Part shown: positions 7,704 to 14,178 of the stretch, piece by piece | Layout: the number at the start of each line of letters is the position of its first letter | How positions within the stretch are numbered: position 1 is the first letter of the stretch | DNA from: Muribaculaceae bacterium | GTDB taxonomy: Bacteria; Bacteroidota; Bacteroidia; Bacteroidales; Muribaculaceae | Direction: 5' to 3' | Assembly (NCBI GenBank): GCA_902836725.1 | Contig: CADFRV010000007.1 | Location: 1 to 25,202 of the forward strand | Length of the DNA stretch: 25,202 nt | Notes under the pieces: generated by a model | The model's database searches: none | Seen by the model: only the letters and a program-made list of their open reading frames with translations | Told to the model about the DNA's origin: nothing | Translations under genes and position numbers: made by a program

Positions 7704-9682
7704 GATTCGACTATGATGTAATAGTGGTGGGAGCCGGTCATGCCGGCTGCGAGGCTGCTGCTGCTGCCGCGCGCCTCGGGGCTTCGACCCTCCTTATCAC
7801 GATGGACCTTAACAAGATTTCCCAGATGAGCTGCAATCCCGCTGTCGGCGGGATCGCCAAGGGGCAGATCGTGCGTGAGATAGATGCCCTTGGAGGGTAT
7901 ATGGGGATTGTTACGGACAGGAGCGCCATACAGTTCCGCATGCTAAACCGCTCGAAGGGACCGGCCATGTGGAGCCCGCGCGCACAGGCCGACCGCATGC
8001 GTTTTTCCGCCCTGTGGCGCGGTATACTCGAGAATACTCCCAACCTATCGCTCTGGCAGGATACGGTGACAGAACTCATATTTGAGGATGACGCCGATAA
8101 ATGCCCGTCAGACGCTCCGGCGACGGCGGATGTGGAACATTCCCGCCCGGAGGCTTCGCGCAGTGTGACGGGGCTTAAAACGGCGTTGGGAGCCACATTC
8201 ACCGCAAAGGCGGTGGTGCTGACAAACGGCACCTTCCTGAACGGTCTGATGCATGTCGGCCGCACCATGGTGGAGGGTGGCAGAATATCGGAACCGGCAT
8301 CCTACGGCCTTACCGAGCAGCTGAAATCTATCGGATTTGTGGCCGACCGCATGAAGACGGGCACACCGGTGCGTATCGACGGACGTTCCGTGCATTGGGA
8401 TCTCACTGTGCCCCAGGAACTTGAAGCCGATAACCACCACTTTTCATATCTTCCCGACGTTGGGAGGGAGCTTCGCCAGAGGCGCTGTTTCACTGTGTAC
8501 ACCAACGAGAAGACGCATGAGGTGCTCCGCCGCGGACTGCCGGACTCACCGCTGTACAACGGACAGATCCAGAGCATCGGTCCCCGATATTGTCCTTCCA
8601 TAGAGACTAAGATCGTCACTTTCGCCGACAAGAACGAGCATCAGCTGTTCCTCGAGCCGGAAGGTGAGGACACGCAGGAATACTATCTGAACGGTTTTTC
8701 ATCCTCGCTCCCCATGGACATACAGCTCGAGGCGCTGAAGACCATACCGGCGCTTGCCGACGTGCAGATATACCGCCCCGGATATGCGATAGAATATGAT
8801 TTCTTCGATCCCACACAGTTGCGCCATACGCTCGAGACAAAGCTTGTGTCCGGACTGTTTTTTGCAGGGCAGATCAATGGTACCACCGGTTATGAAGAGG
8901 CCGCCGGACAGGGGCTTGTGGCCGGTGCGAATGCCGCTGTCAGCGCCCTCGGTCTTGCCGAACCGCTTCTGCTCGGACGCGACGAGGCATATATCGGCGT
9001 GCTTATTGACGACCTTGTGACGAAGGGGGTGGATGAGCCGTACCGCATGTTTACCTCGCGTGCGGAGTACCGCATACTGCTCCGTCAGGACGATGCCGAC
9101 ATGCGTCTTACTGAAAAGGCATACCGCATGGGGCTTGCTACAGAGGAGCGGTTCCGCCTGCTGGAGGAGAAACGCACTCTGCGCGACGGGCTGATGGAGT
9201 TCATCTCCGCATATTCCGTTAAGGCCGCTGTGGTGAACGAAGCGTTCGCCCGCATCAACGAAGACAACGGATGGGTGGATACCCCCTTTGAGCTGTCATC
9301 CGTAAAGGAGGGGTGCAAACTGAAATCGCTCGTGTTGCGCCCGCAACTTACAATCGCTCTCCTCGCGCGGCAGCTTCCGGAACTGGATGCCCGTATCGAG
9401 GCTCTTCCCGCCGACAGGCGTGAGGAGATTGTGGAGGCCGCAGAGATACTTCTGAAATATGAAGGATACATCAAGAGGGAAGATATGATCGCCGACAAGA
9501 TCAGGCGCCTCGAGGCTATCCGTCTCGGCGACCGTTTCGACTATTCCGGGATCCTCTCCCTCTCCACCGAGGCCCGCCAGAAACTGCAGCGCATCCGTCC
9601 CGCTACCGTGGCCCAGGCTTCCCGTATTCCCGGAGTGTCCCCGGCTGACATAAGCATCCTCCTCCTTAAGTGCGGCCGGTGA
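7700..9682 (+). CDS. mnmG: tRNA uridine-5-carboxymethylaminomethyl modification enzyme MnmG (GidA)
   Basis: This FAD-dependent enzyme, with MnmE, installs cmnm5 at U34 in tRNA anticodons. Visible features are the N-terminal dinucleotide-binding motif GAGHAG (residues 11-16), SCNPAVGGIAKG (44-55), RSKGPAMWSPRAQ (84-96), NGTFLNG (176-182), the second FAD-binding signature QINGTTGYEEAAGQG, and a C-terminal helical domain that binds MnmE and tRNA. It is 660 residues, against about 620-630 for the family. The extra length is mostly a Pro/Ala/Ser-rich insertion at about 131-157. It overlaps ybeY by 4 nt. A parS site follows its stop codon by 13 nt, and mnmG/gidA is often origin-proximal in bacteria. 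Confidence 0.97.
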   Translation: MRFDYDVIVVGAGHAGCEAAAAAARLGASTLLITMDLNKISQMSCNPAVGGIAKGQIVREIDALGGYMGIVTDRSAIQFRMLNRSKGPAMWSPRAQADRMRFSALWRGILENTPNLSLWQDTVTELIFEDDADKCPSDAPATADVEHSRPEASRSVTGLKTALGATFTAKAVVLTNGTFLNGLMHVGRTMVEGGRISEPASYGLTEQLKSIGFVADRMKTGTPVRIDGRSVHWDLTVPQELEADNHHFSYLPDVGRELRQRRCFTVYTNEKTHEVLRRGLPDSPLYNGQIQSIGPRYCPSIETKIVTFADKNEHQLFLEPEGEDTQEYYLNGFSSSLPMDIQLEALKTIPALADVQIYRPGYAIEYDFFDPTQLRHTLETKLVSGLFFAGQINGTTGYEEAAGQGLVAGANAAVSALGLAEPLLLGRDEAYIGVLIDDLVTKGVDEPYRMFTSRAEYRILLRQDDADMRLTEKAYRMGLATEERFRLLEEKRTLRDGLMEFISAYSVKAAVVNEAFARINEDNGWVDTPFELSSVKEGCKLKSLVLRPQLTIALLARQLPELDARIEALPADRREEIVEAAEILLKYEGYIKREDMIADKIRRLEAIRLGDRFDYSGILSLSTEARQKLQRIRPATVAQASRIPGVSPADISILLLKCGR

Positions 9683-9695
9683 AACGGAATGTGAT

Positions 9696-9711
9696 TGTTT
9701 CACGTGGAACA
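9696..9711. promoter_or_regulatory. parS centromere site (ParB-binding)
   Basis: TGTTTCACGTGGAACA is a 16-bp near-palindrome that fits the widely conserved parS consensus (TGTTNCACGTGAAACA and its GGAACA variant). ParB loads at such sites to organise and segregate the replication-origin region. It lies in the 92-nt gap between mnmG and apt and does not overlap either protein if apt starts at 9775. No parA or parB gene is in the window, so function is inferred from the motif alone. Confidence 0.8.
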
Positions 9712-9774
9712 TTCGCAACCGCCGAACCGTCAAACGATTATTCAAAAAACATATATAGAACAAAACAACTGAAA

Positions 9775-10293
9775 ATGGAATACGTAAAATCAAAGATCCG
9801 CGATGTGCAGGACTTCCCGCAGAAAGGTGTGCTCTTCAAGGACCTTACCACAGCCTTCAAAGATCCGCGCGCTCTCCACATAATCGGATGGGACCTTTCA
9901 CAGCTTTATCGCGACAAGGGTGTCACAAAAGTGGTGGGTATTGAATCCCGCGGTTTCATCGGCGGATCGATACTCGCCTTTGAGCTTGGCGCAGGTTTCG
10001 TGCCGGTGCGCAAACCGGGCAAACTGCCCGCCGATACCCTTAAGGCAACCTACGACAAAGAGTATGGCAAGGACACCATCGAGATACACCGCGACGCGAT
10101 CACCGAGGATGATATCGTGGTGCTCCACGACGATGTGCTCGCCACCGGCGGCACTATGGCCGCAGCCTACAATCTCGTGAAAAGCATGAACCCGAAGAAG
10201 ATCTACATCAACTTCATTATCGAGCTTACCTCCCTCAACGGCCGCGCCAATCTCCCCGCCGACGCTGAGGTTACCTCCCTGCTGAAGTACTGA
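9775..10293 (+). CDS. apt: Adenine phosphoribosyltransferase
   Basis: This 172-residue cytoplasmic purine-salvage enzyme converts adenine and PRPP to AMP. The family's PRPP-binding motif is clear as VVLHDDVLATGGT (residues 115-127). GIESRGFIGG (55-64) and VPVRKPGKLP (77-86) match the adenine-binding and flexible loops. The start was placed at ATG 9775 because MEYVKSKIRDVQDFPQKG is the normal Apt N-terminus and the length then matches the family. A longer frame back to 9670 would run through the parS site. A strong terminator follows at 10320-10356. Confidence 0.96.
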   Translation: MEYVKSKIRDVQDFPQKGVLFKDLTTAFKDPRALHIIGWDLSQLYRDKGVTKVVGIESRGFIGGSILAFELGAGFVPVRKPGKLPADTLKATYDKEYGKDTIEIHRDAITEDDIVVLHDDVLATGGTMAAAYNLVKSMNPKKIYINFIIELTSLNGRANLPADAEVTSLLKY

Positions 10294-10319
10294 TCCGCAT
10301 TTTTTCAGGTATTGTATAT

Positions 10320-10356
10320 AAAAAGTATGGCCGGTTTTGGTGGCCATACTTTTTTT
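10320..10356 (+). terminator. Intrinsic terminator of apt
   Basis: A perfect 13-bp inverted repeat (AAAAAGTATGGCC at 10320-10332 with GGCCATACTTTTT at 10342-10354) with a 9-nt loop ends in a run of seven T. Because the arms carry A- and T-tracts it is symmetrical. The loop contains the TTTG used as -33 box by the next promoter. Confidence 0.88.
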
Positions 10357-10367
10357 AGTAAATTTGC
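10336..10367 (+). promoter_or_regulatory. Bacteroidetes promoter of the cobalamin riboswitch transcript
   Basis: TTTG (10336-10339) and TAAATTTGC (10359-10367) are separated by 19 nt, an excellent match to the Bacteroidetes -33/-7 consensus. Transcription would begin around 10373, right at the 5' strand of riboswitch helix P1. Confidence 0.8.
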
Positions 10368-10370
10368 AGC

Positions 10371-10605
10371 CGACAACAGGTGAGCGGCGCCCGTTCGTGG
10401 CCTCGCTTTAAAAGGGAACAGGGTGAGAATCCCTGACAGTCCCGCTGCTGTGTGTCTCTGGCAAAACCCTCCGCAGAGGCGGCTGAGGTTTTGCATCTTT
10501 CGGTTTCCGTAGCTGTATAATGGCAGCGTGTCACTGGAGCGGAGAGCTTTGGGAAGGCAAGAAACCGAGGGAGGAGACGAGTCAGAAGACCTGCCTGCCT
10601 TGTCG
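10371..10605 (+). promoter_or_regulatory. Cobalamin (B12) riboswitch aptamer
   Basis: The conserved blocks of the adenosylcobalamin-type aptamer are present in order. P1 is CGACAA (10371-10376) pairing with TTGTCG (10600-10605). The core is TTTAAAAGGGAA, then the GGGTGAGAATCCC hairpin (10420-10433), then CAGTCCCGCTGCTGTG (the B12-box family segment). CACTG and TTTGGGAAGGC follow further on, and the terminal AGAAGACCTGCC closes the core. Cobalamin binding normally lowers expression of the gene behind it. The only gene downstream on this transcript before a terminator pair is the DUF4465 protein at 10895. Confidence 0.93.
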
Positions 10606-10798
10606 CGGACTATCCCGTTTTTTCCGGAATGGTTTCAATGTCGCCACGGCGCCTTTACCGGTTGCCTGAGGCGCGCTCCTGCAGTTTGTCTTCGAGGATT
10701 AAGGCGGCTGTTTCCACCACATGAATCCCGGCGTTTCTGCCCGGGAACGGATGTGCTGCTGACAGCTTGTTAATTTTACCCGAACTGATATTGATCGC
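10606..10798 (+). other. Structured leader between riboswitch and terminator
   Basis: About 190 nt without a credible gene. It contains local inverted repeats such as GCGCCT/AGGCGC around 10650-10675, and the segment GTTTCCACC (10710-10718), which could pair, with one mismatch, with the 5' arm of the terminator at 10800-10808. An 81-codon frame across this region overlaps the aptamer and shows no protein-like pattern. It is best read as the expression-platform part of the riboswitch leader. Confidence 0.5.
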
Positions 10799-10840
10799 AG
10801 GCGGAAACCACGGTATGACCGGAGTGTTTCCGCCTTTTTT
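10799..10840 (+). terminator. Intrinsic terminator inside the riboswitch leader
   Basis: AGGCGGAAAC (10799-10808) pairs over 10 bp with GTTTCCGCCT (10826-10835). The inner part can also fold (CGGT/ACCG), and the 3' arm runs into six T (10835-10840). It lies 55 nt before the DUF4465 start codon and after the riboswitch. It would therefore stop the transcript unless read-through is allowed, which makes it a candidate regulated terminator. Confidence 0.75.
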
Positions 10841-10894
10841 ATCGTAGTGCGGATTATTACCGATGCTGAATATAAATTGTTTAAAATTTAATAT

Positions 10895-12127
10895 ATGAAG
10901 AAGATTTTTACTCTGTTTTGTGCCGCATGCGCGGTATCTATGGGTGCCCAGGCTGCCGATCCGCTGATGGTGATGCTTGACTGGGACAATGATGACAACC
11001 GTGACATTCCTGTTTACGAGGCGGGTCAGACCCTCACGATAGAGTCGTATGTCGACGGCGGCGAGGCTCCGTACACCTACCGCTGGGTAACAAGCAAAGG
11101 TGAGGAAGTAGGCACCGACGCCACCCTTTCTGTTGTGGCTACAGTGCCCGAGGCATACCGTCTGTTTGTGACCTCTGCCGACGGTCAGACAGCTACAGAC
11201 AAAGCCAACGTATTCGTTAATGTCAGCGAGCTGACGATTGCCACATTCGACGATCTGCCTCTCGAGGCTGAATCCTCATGGCCGGGCGACAAACTCGTGG
11301 AGGATCCCGGAGCATTTGACGCACTGTTCAGCGGCTCGCTCCATTTCACCAATTCCTACATGCCGGAATACAACTACTGGTGCGGATACTCTTTCGCCAA
11401 CGAGACCAGCACCGACTTCGAGGGACTGCAGCACCAGTTCCGCAACGTCATAGGGGGCGGCGCAGAGAATACCGCCAACTATGGCCTGACATTCATGGAC
11501 TATGCGGACACACGCATCTATGTGACCCATGCCGAGGAGGGACTGGAAGTTCCCGGCATGTATGTCACCAACGCCGCCTATCTGCTCAACTCGGCACTCA
11601 ACGGCGACGGCTTCTGCCCCAAATTCACACATGAGGACAAGGACTATTACAAGCTCGTGATCCAGGGACTGAACGAAGAAAACGAGGTTATTGGAAAAGT
11701 AGAGGTTATGCTTATCGATTTCAGCGAAGAGGAGCCTTACATCGTTTCTGACTGGAAATATGTTGACCTCACGCCCCTCGGCAAGGTACATCGTCTGCGC
11801 CTCGACCGCGAGAGCACCAAGCAGGCATTCGCTCCGGCCTATGCATGTATCGACCAGATCGGTGCCAAAAATCCCGGTGCGGGCACTGCGGTTCTCCCTG
11901 CAGCTGAGGGTCTGCGTCTGACAGTAGCCGCCGACGGCATTCTGTCGGTGCTCGGCACAGAGGCCGCATGGACTGTGGAGGTTTATTCCGCCGACGGCAT
12001 CGCCCGCGCCACCTATAGCGGCCACGGTGACTCCACCGTTTCCACCGCCGCTCTCGTTCCCGGACTTTACGTGGCGCGTGTAGTTTCAGGCGGTACAGCC
12101 GCCACCATCCGGTTCATACGCCGGTAA
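10895..12127 (+). CDS. DUF4465 (BtuH-like) secreted protein with T9SS-like C-terminal domain
   Basis: This 410-residue exported protein is probably a surface B12-binding protein. Residues 1-20 are a signal peptide with a type I site (AQA-AD) and no good lipobox. Residues 22-110 look like an Ig/PKD-type beta domain (GGEAPYTYRW). Residues 112-325 are a DUF4465 domain: FDDLPLEAESSWPG, the GGGAENTANYGL motif, GMYVTNAAYLLNS, and the YKLVIQGLNEENEVIGKVEV and WKYVDLTPLG elements. Residues 340-410 resemble a type A type IX sorting domain (VEVYSADGIA, LVPGLYVARVV, ending IRFIRR). Some DUF4465 members (BtuH) are known surface cobalamin-binding proteins of Bacteroidetes. The cobalamin riboswitch just upstream supports that role. 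No BtuB, BtuG or other transport gene is adjacent, so the gene stands alone. Confidence 0.88.
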   Translation: MKKIFTLFCAACAVSMGAQAADPLMVMLDWDNDDNRDIPVYEAGQTLTIESYVDGGEAPYTYRWVTSKGEEVGTDATLSVVATVPEAYRLFVTSADGQTATDKANVFVNVSELTIATFDDLPLEAESSWPGDKLVEDPGAFDALFSGSLHFTNSYMPEYNYWCGYSFANETSTDFEGLQHQFRNVIGGGAENTANYGLTFMDYADTRIYVTHAEEGLEVPGMYVTNAAYLLNSALNGDGFCPKFTHEDKDYYKLVIQGLNEENEVIGKVEVMLIDFSEEEPYIVSDWKYVDLTPLGKVHRLRLDRESTKQAFAPAYACIDQIGAKNPGAGTAVLPAAEGLRLTVAADGILSVLGTEAAWTVEVYSADGIARATYSGHGDSTVSTAALVPGLYVARVVSGGTAATIRFIRR

Positions 12128-12183
12128 CACCCTTTCCCGGATATTCAAAGATTTTTATTAGTTTGGGTTTTTTAGTAATGAAA

Positions 12184-12217
12184 GCGCAACAACCGTGGTG
12201 GCTGTTGCGTTTTCCTT
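12184..12217 (+). terminator. Terminator after the DUF4465 gene
   Basis: CGCAACA (12185-12191) pairs with TGTTGCG (12203-12209), with an additional CC/GG pair inside, and is followed by the T-rich TTTTCCTTTTA. It closes the B12-regulated unit 57 nt after the stop codon. Confidence 0.75.
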
Positions 12218-12271
12218 TTATGGACAGGTACTTATCGCATTTGTCGTAATTGATAGTCTAATAATTTGATT

Positions 12272-13069
12272 ATGAAGAAGATATTTATAATGGGCGCAAC
12301 TTCGGGCATCGGTCTGGCCGTGGCTGAGAGACTTGCCGGGGAGGGACACGCTATCGGAGTAGCCGGCCGCAAGGACGACGTGATGAAGGATCTTGCCGCC
12401 AGATACCCCGGCAGGATAAGTTGGGAGCATATAGATATCACCAAAGATGACGCTACAGACCGCATGCACGTCCTCATTAAGAAAATGGGAGGGATGGATG
12501 TTTATTTCCATATCTCAGGAATCGGATATGAGAACGACAATCTGCTCCCGTCGAAAGAGATCGCCACCATGCAGACAAATGTCGTAGGGTTTACGCGCAT
12601 GGTCGACGCCGCTTTCCGCTATTTCCGTGACAAGTGCGGAGGCAAGGGGCAGATCGCGGCCATAACCTCTGTGGCAGGAACCAACGGTCTGGGCCATATC
12701 GCCGCATATTCGGCCTCGAAAAAATTTCAGCAGACATACCTGCGCGCGCTCAACCAGCTTGCCACCATACAGAAGCTCGACATACGTTTCACCGATATAA
12801 GGCCGGGATGGATACGCACCCCTCTTCTCGATCCACACGAGAATTATCCGATGCTCATGCAGCTCTCCTATGCCGTGCCCCGCATCATGCGTGCCTTGCG
12901 CCGGCGTGCCAGGGTGGCCGTGATCGACTGGCGGTGGAATATCCTTGTGGGGCTGTGGCGGCTTGTGCCAAATGCCCTGTGGGTGAAGATACCGATGCCG
13001 ATCAACTCCCTCTCCTCCTCTTCCGCCGGTACAGACGAAAAAATTGAAGCCAAAGGCTCGGCAGAATAA
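12272..13069 (+). CDS. Short-chain dehydrogenase/reductase family oxidoreductase
   Basis: This 265-residue classical SDR has a Rossmann fold. The cofactor motif GATSGIG is at residues 8-14. The catalytic residues are Asn103, Ser133 (in AAITSVAG) and the Y-x3-K pair Tyr146/Lys150 in YSASKKF. The usual NNAG element is replaced by HISGIGY. GRKDD after the second strand suggests NADP(H) preference, which is inference. The last 60 residues are hydrophobic and tryptophan-rich (WNILVGLWRLVPNALW) and could bind a membrane or a lipid substrate. The start is ATG 12272; an upstream TTG at 12266 is less likely. The substrate cannot be assigned. It lies after a terminator, so it has its own promoter, which I could not identify. 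Confidence 0.88.
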   Translation: MKKIFIMGATSGIGLAVAERLAGEGHAIGVAGRKDDVMKDLAARYPGRISWEHIDITKDDATDRMHVLIKKMGGMDVYFHISGIGYENDNLLPSKEIATMQTNVVGFTRMVDAAFRYFRDKCGGKGQIAAITSVAGTNGLGHIAAYSASKKFQQTYLRALNQLATIQKLDIRFTDIRPGWIRTPLLDPHENYPMLMQLSYAVPRIMRALRRRARVAVIDWRWNILVGLWRLVPNALWVKIPMPINSLSSSSAGTDEKIEAKGSAE

Positions 13070-13080
13070 CGGAAAGTGCG

Positions 13081-13119
13081 TAACTTTACAGCGGAGGAAG
13101 CCTGATCTGGTGTCAGGCT
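13081..13119 (+). promoter_or_regulatory. Possible promoter and leader hairpin of the GH43 gene
   Basis: TAACTTTAC (13081-13089) is one base off the TAnnTTTG box. Downstream, AGCCTGA (13099-13105) pairs perfectly with TCAGGCT (13113-13119) around a 7-nt loop. The leader also holds fragments resembling TPP-riboswitch boxes but not a complete aptamer. Confidence 0.35.
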
Positions 13120-13158
13120 GAGATCCCTTTGAAGTTAAGCACCCTTATTTCTGTCATC

Positions 13159-14106
13159 ATGAATCTGAAAAGAGCGTTGGCATATGTGTGGCTGCTCGCC
13201 GCGCCGGTATGCCTTTCCCAGGAGAAAACTGTAGATGAGCCGCAAGGCGTGGAGTTTGCCGATCCGTTCATAATGCTCGACGGCGACACGTATTATGCCT
13301 ATGGCACGATGAGCGACGAAGGCATAGAGGTCTATACCTCTTCCGATCTTGTCAACTGGTCCCCTGCGGGTATGGCTCTTTCCAAAAAGGATTCATATGG
13401 CGGCCATTGGTTCTGGGCGCCCGAGATATACCGTGTGGGCGACAGGTATCTGATGTACTACACGGCGGCCGAGCATATCTGTGTGGCCGAGGCGCGTTCC
13501 CCTCTGGGACCGTTCGTGCAGCGTGCGCAGGAGCCGATGTTCCCTGCCGAGAAAGCCATTGACAATTCGCTTTTCATCGATACCGACGGCACCCCCTATC
13601 TGTTTTTCGACCGCTTCAACGACGGCCTCAACGTGTGGGTTGCCGAGCTTGAGCCGGATCTCCTCACCATAAAGCCGTCGACACTCCGTCCCTGCATAAA
13701 GCAGAGCCAGAAATGGGAGTTCGAGGGTGTGAACGAAGGATCGTTTGTCACCCGCCACGGCGACACATACTACATGACATACTCCGGCAACGGCTACACC
13801 TGCCCTGAATATGGCATCGGAGTGGCCACCGCATCCTCACCTCTGGGACCCTGGACCAAGTACGAGGCCAACCCGATATTCCAGTTCCCCGTCACCGAAA
13901 AATACGGACGTCTCGAAGGGGTGGGACACAGCGCCATGTTCCGCGACAAAGAGGGCAACATGCGCATCGTATTCCATGCCCACAAGCGCCCCGGCACCGT
14001 GCATCCCCGCGAGATGTATATCTCCACAGTCACCTTTACCGAAGATTCAGTGCCGGTGATGCAGATATCTTCGGATGACATAATTAAGGCCGTAAAGAGC
14101 AAGTAA
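13159..14106 (+). CDS. Exported glycoside hydrolase family 43 enzyme
   Basis: This 315-residue five-bladed beta-propeller glycosidase resembles arabinan endo-1,5-alpha-arabinanases and arabinofuranosidases/xylosidases of GH43. The start is ATG 13159, which opens a signal peptide (MNLKRALAYVWLLAAPVCLS). A TTG at 13129 would put ten residues before it. The three GH43 acidic residues can be placed as Asp35 (FADPFIM), Asp135 (AIDNSLF) and Glu193 (VNEGSFV). Repeats such as 'SPLGPFVQ' and 'SPLGPWTKY' are typical of the blades. It is expected to be periplasmic or outer-membrane-associated and to remove arabinose or xylose residues. It is not next to SusC/SusD genes, so it is not part of an obvious polysaccharide-utilisation locus here. 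Confidence 0.87.
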   Translation: MNLKRALAYVWLLAAPVCLSQEKTVDEPQGVEFADPFIMLDGDTYYAYGTMSDEGIEVYTSSDLVNWSPAGMALSKKDSYGGHWFWAPEIYRVGDRYLMYYTAAEHICVAEARSPLGPFVQRAQEPMFPAEKAIDNSLFIDTDGTPYLFFDRFNDGLNVWVAELEPDLLTIKPSTLRPCIKQSQKWEFEGVNEGSFVTRHGDTYYMTYSGNGYTCPEYGIGVATASSPLGPWTKYEANPIFQFPVTEKYGRLEGVGHSAMFRDKEGNMRIVFHAHKRPGTVHPREMYISTVTFTEDSVPVMQISSDDIIKAVKSK

Positions 14107-14143
14107 CATCCCCCACAATTCCCGCTGTTTGGAAAAATTTTAG

Positions 14144-14151
14144 TAATTTTG
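14144..14151 (+). promoter_or_regulatory. Bacteroidetes -7 box for the RNA methyltransferase
   Basis: TAATTTTG matches TAnnTTTG, 27 nt before the start codon. The nearest TTTG upstream (14128-14131) is closer than the normal -33 distance, so the -33 is uncertain. Confidence 0.5.
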
Positions 14152-14178
14152 TACCCGAAACAGTAGCTGTTACAGACA

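Noticed and set aside
9670..9774. 35-residue N-terminal extension of apt
   Set aside because: It overlaps the mnmG end and the parS site and would make Apt longer than its family. ATG 9775 gives the normal N-terminus.
10528..10773. 81-codon plus-strand frame in the riboswitch leader
   Set aside because: It starts inside the cobalamin aptamer and encodes an Arg/Cys-rich sequence with no protein-like pattern. The bases are explained by RNA structure.
13131..13141. 5S-rRNA-like GAAGTTAAGC motif
   Set aside because: Only ten bases match and no surrounding 5S structure or rRNA operon is present. Chance similarity.
13089..13150. A functional TPP riboswitch upstream of the GH43 gene
   Set aside because: The conserved boxes are in the wrong order and the P4/P5 arm after the CTGAGA box is missing. 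The downstream gene has no link to thiamine. It is kept only as a low-interest observation.
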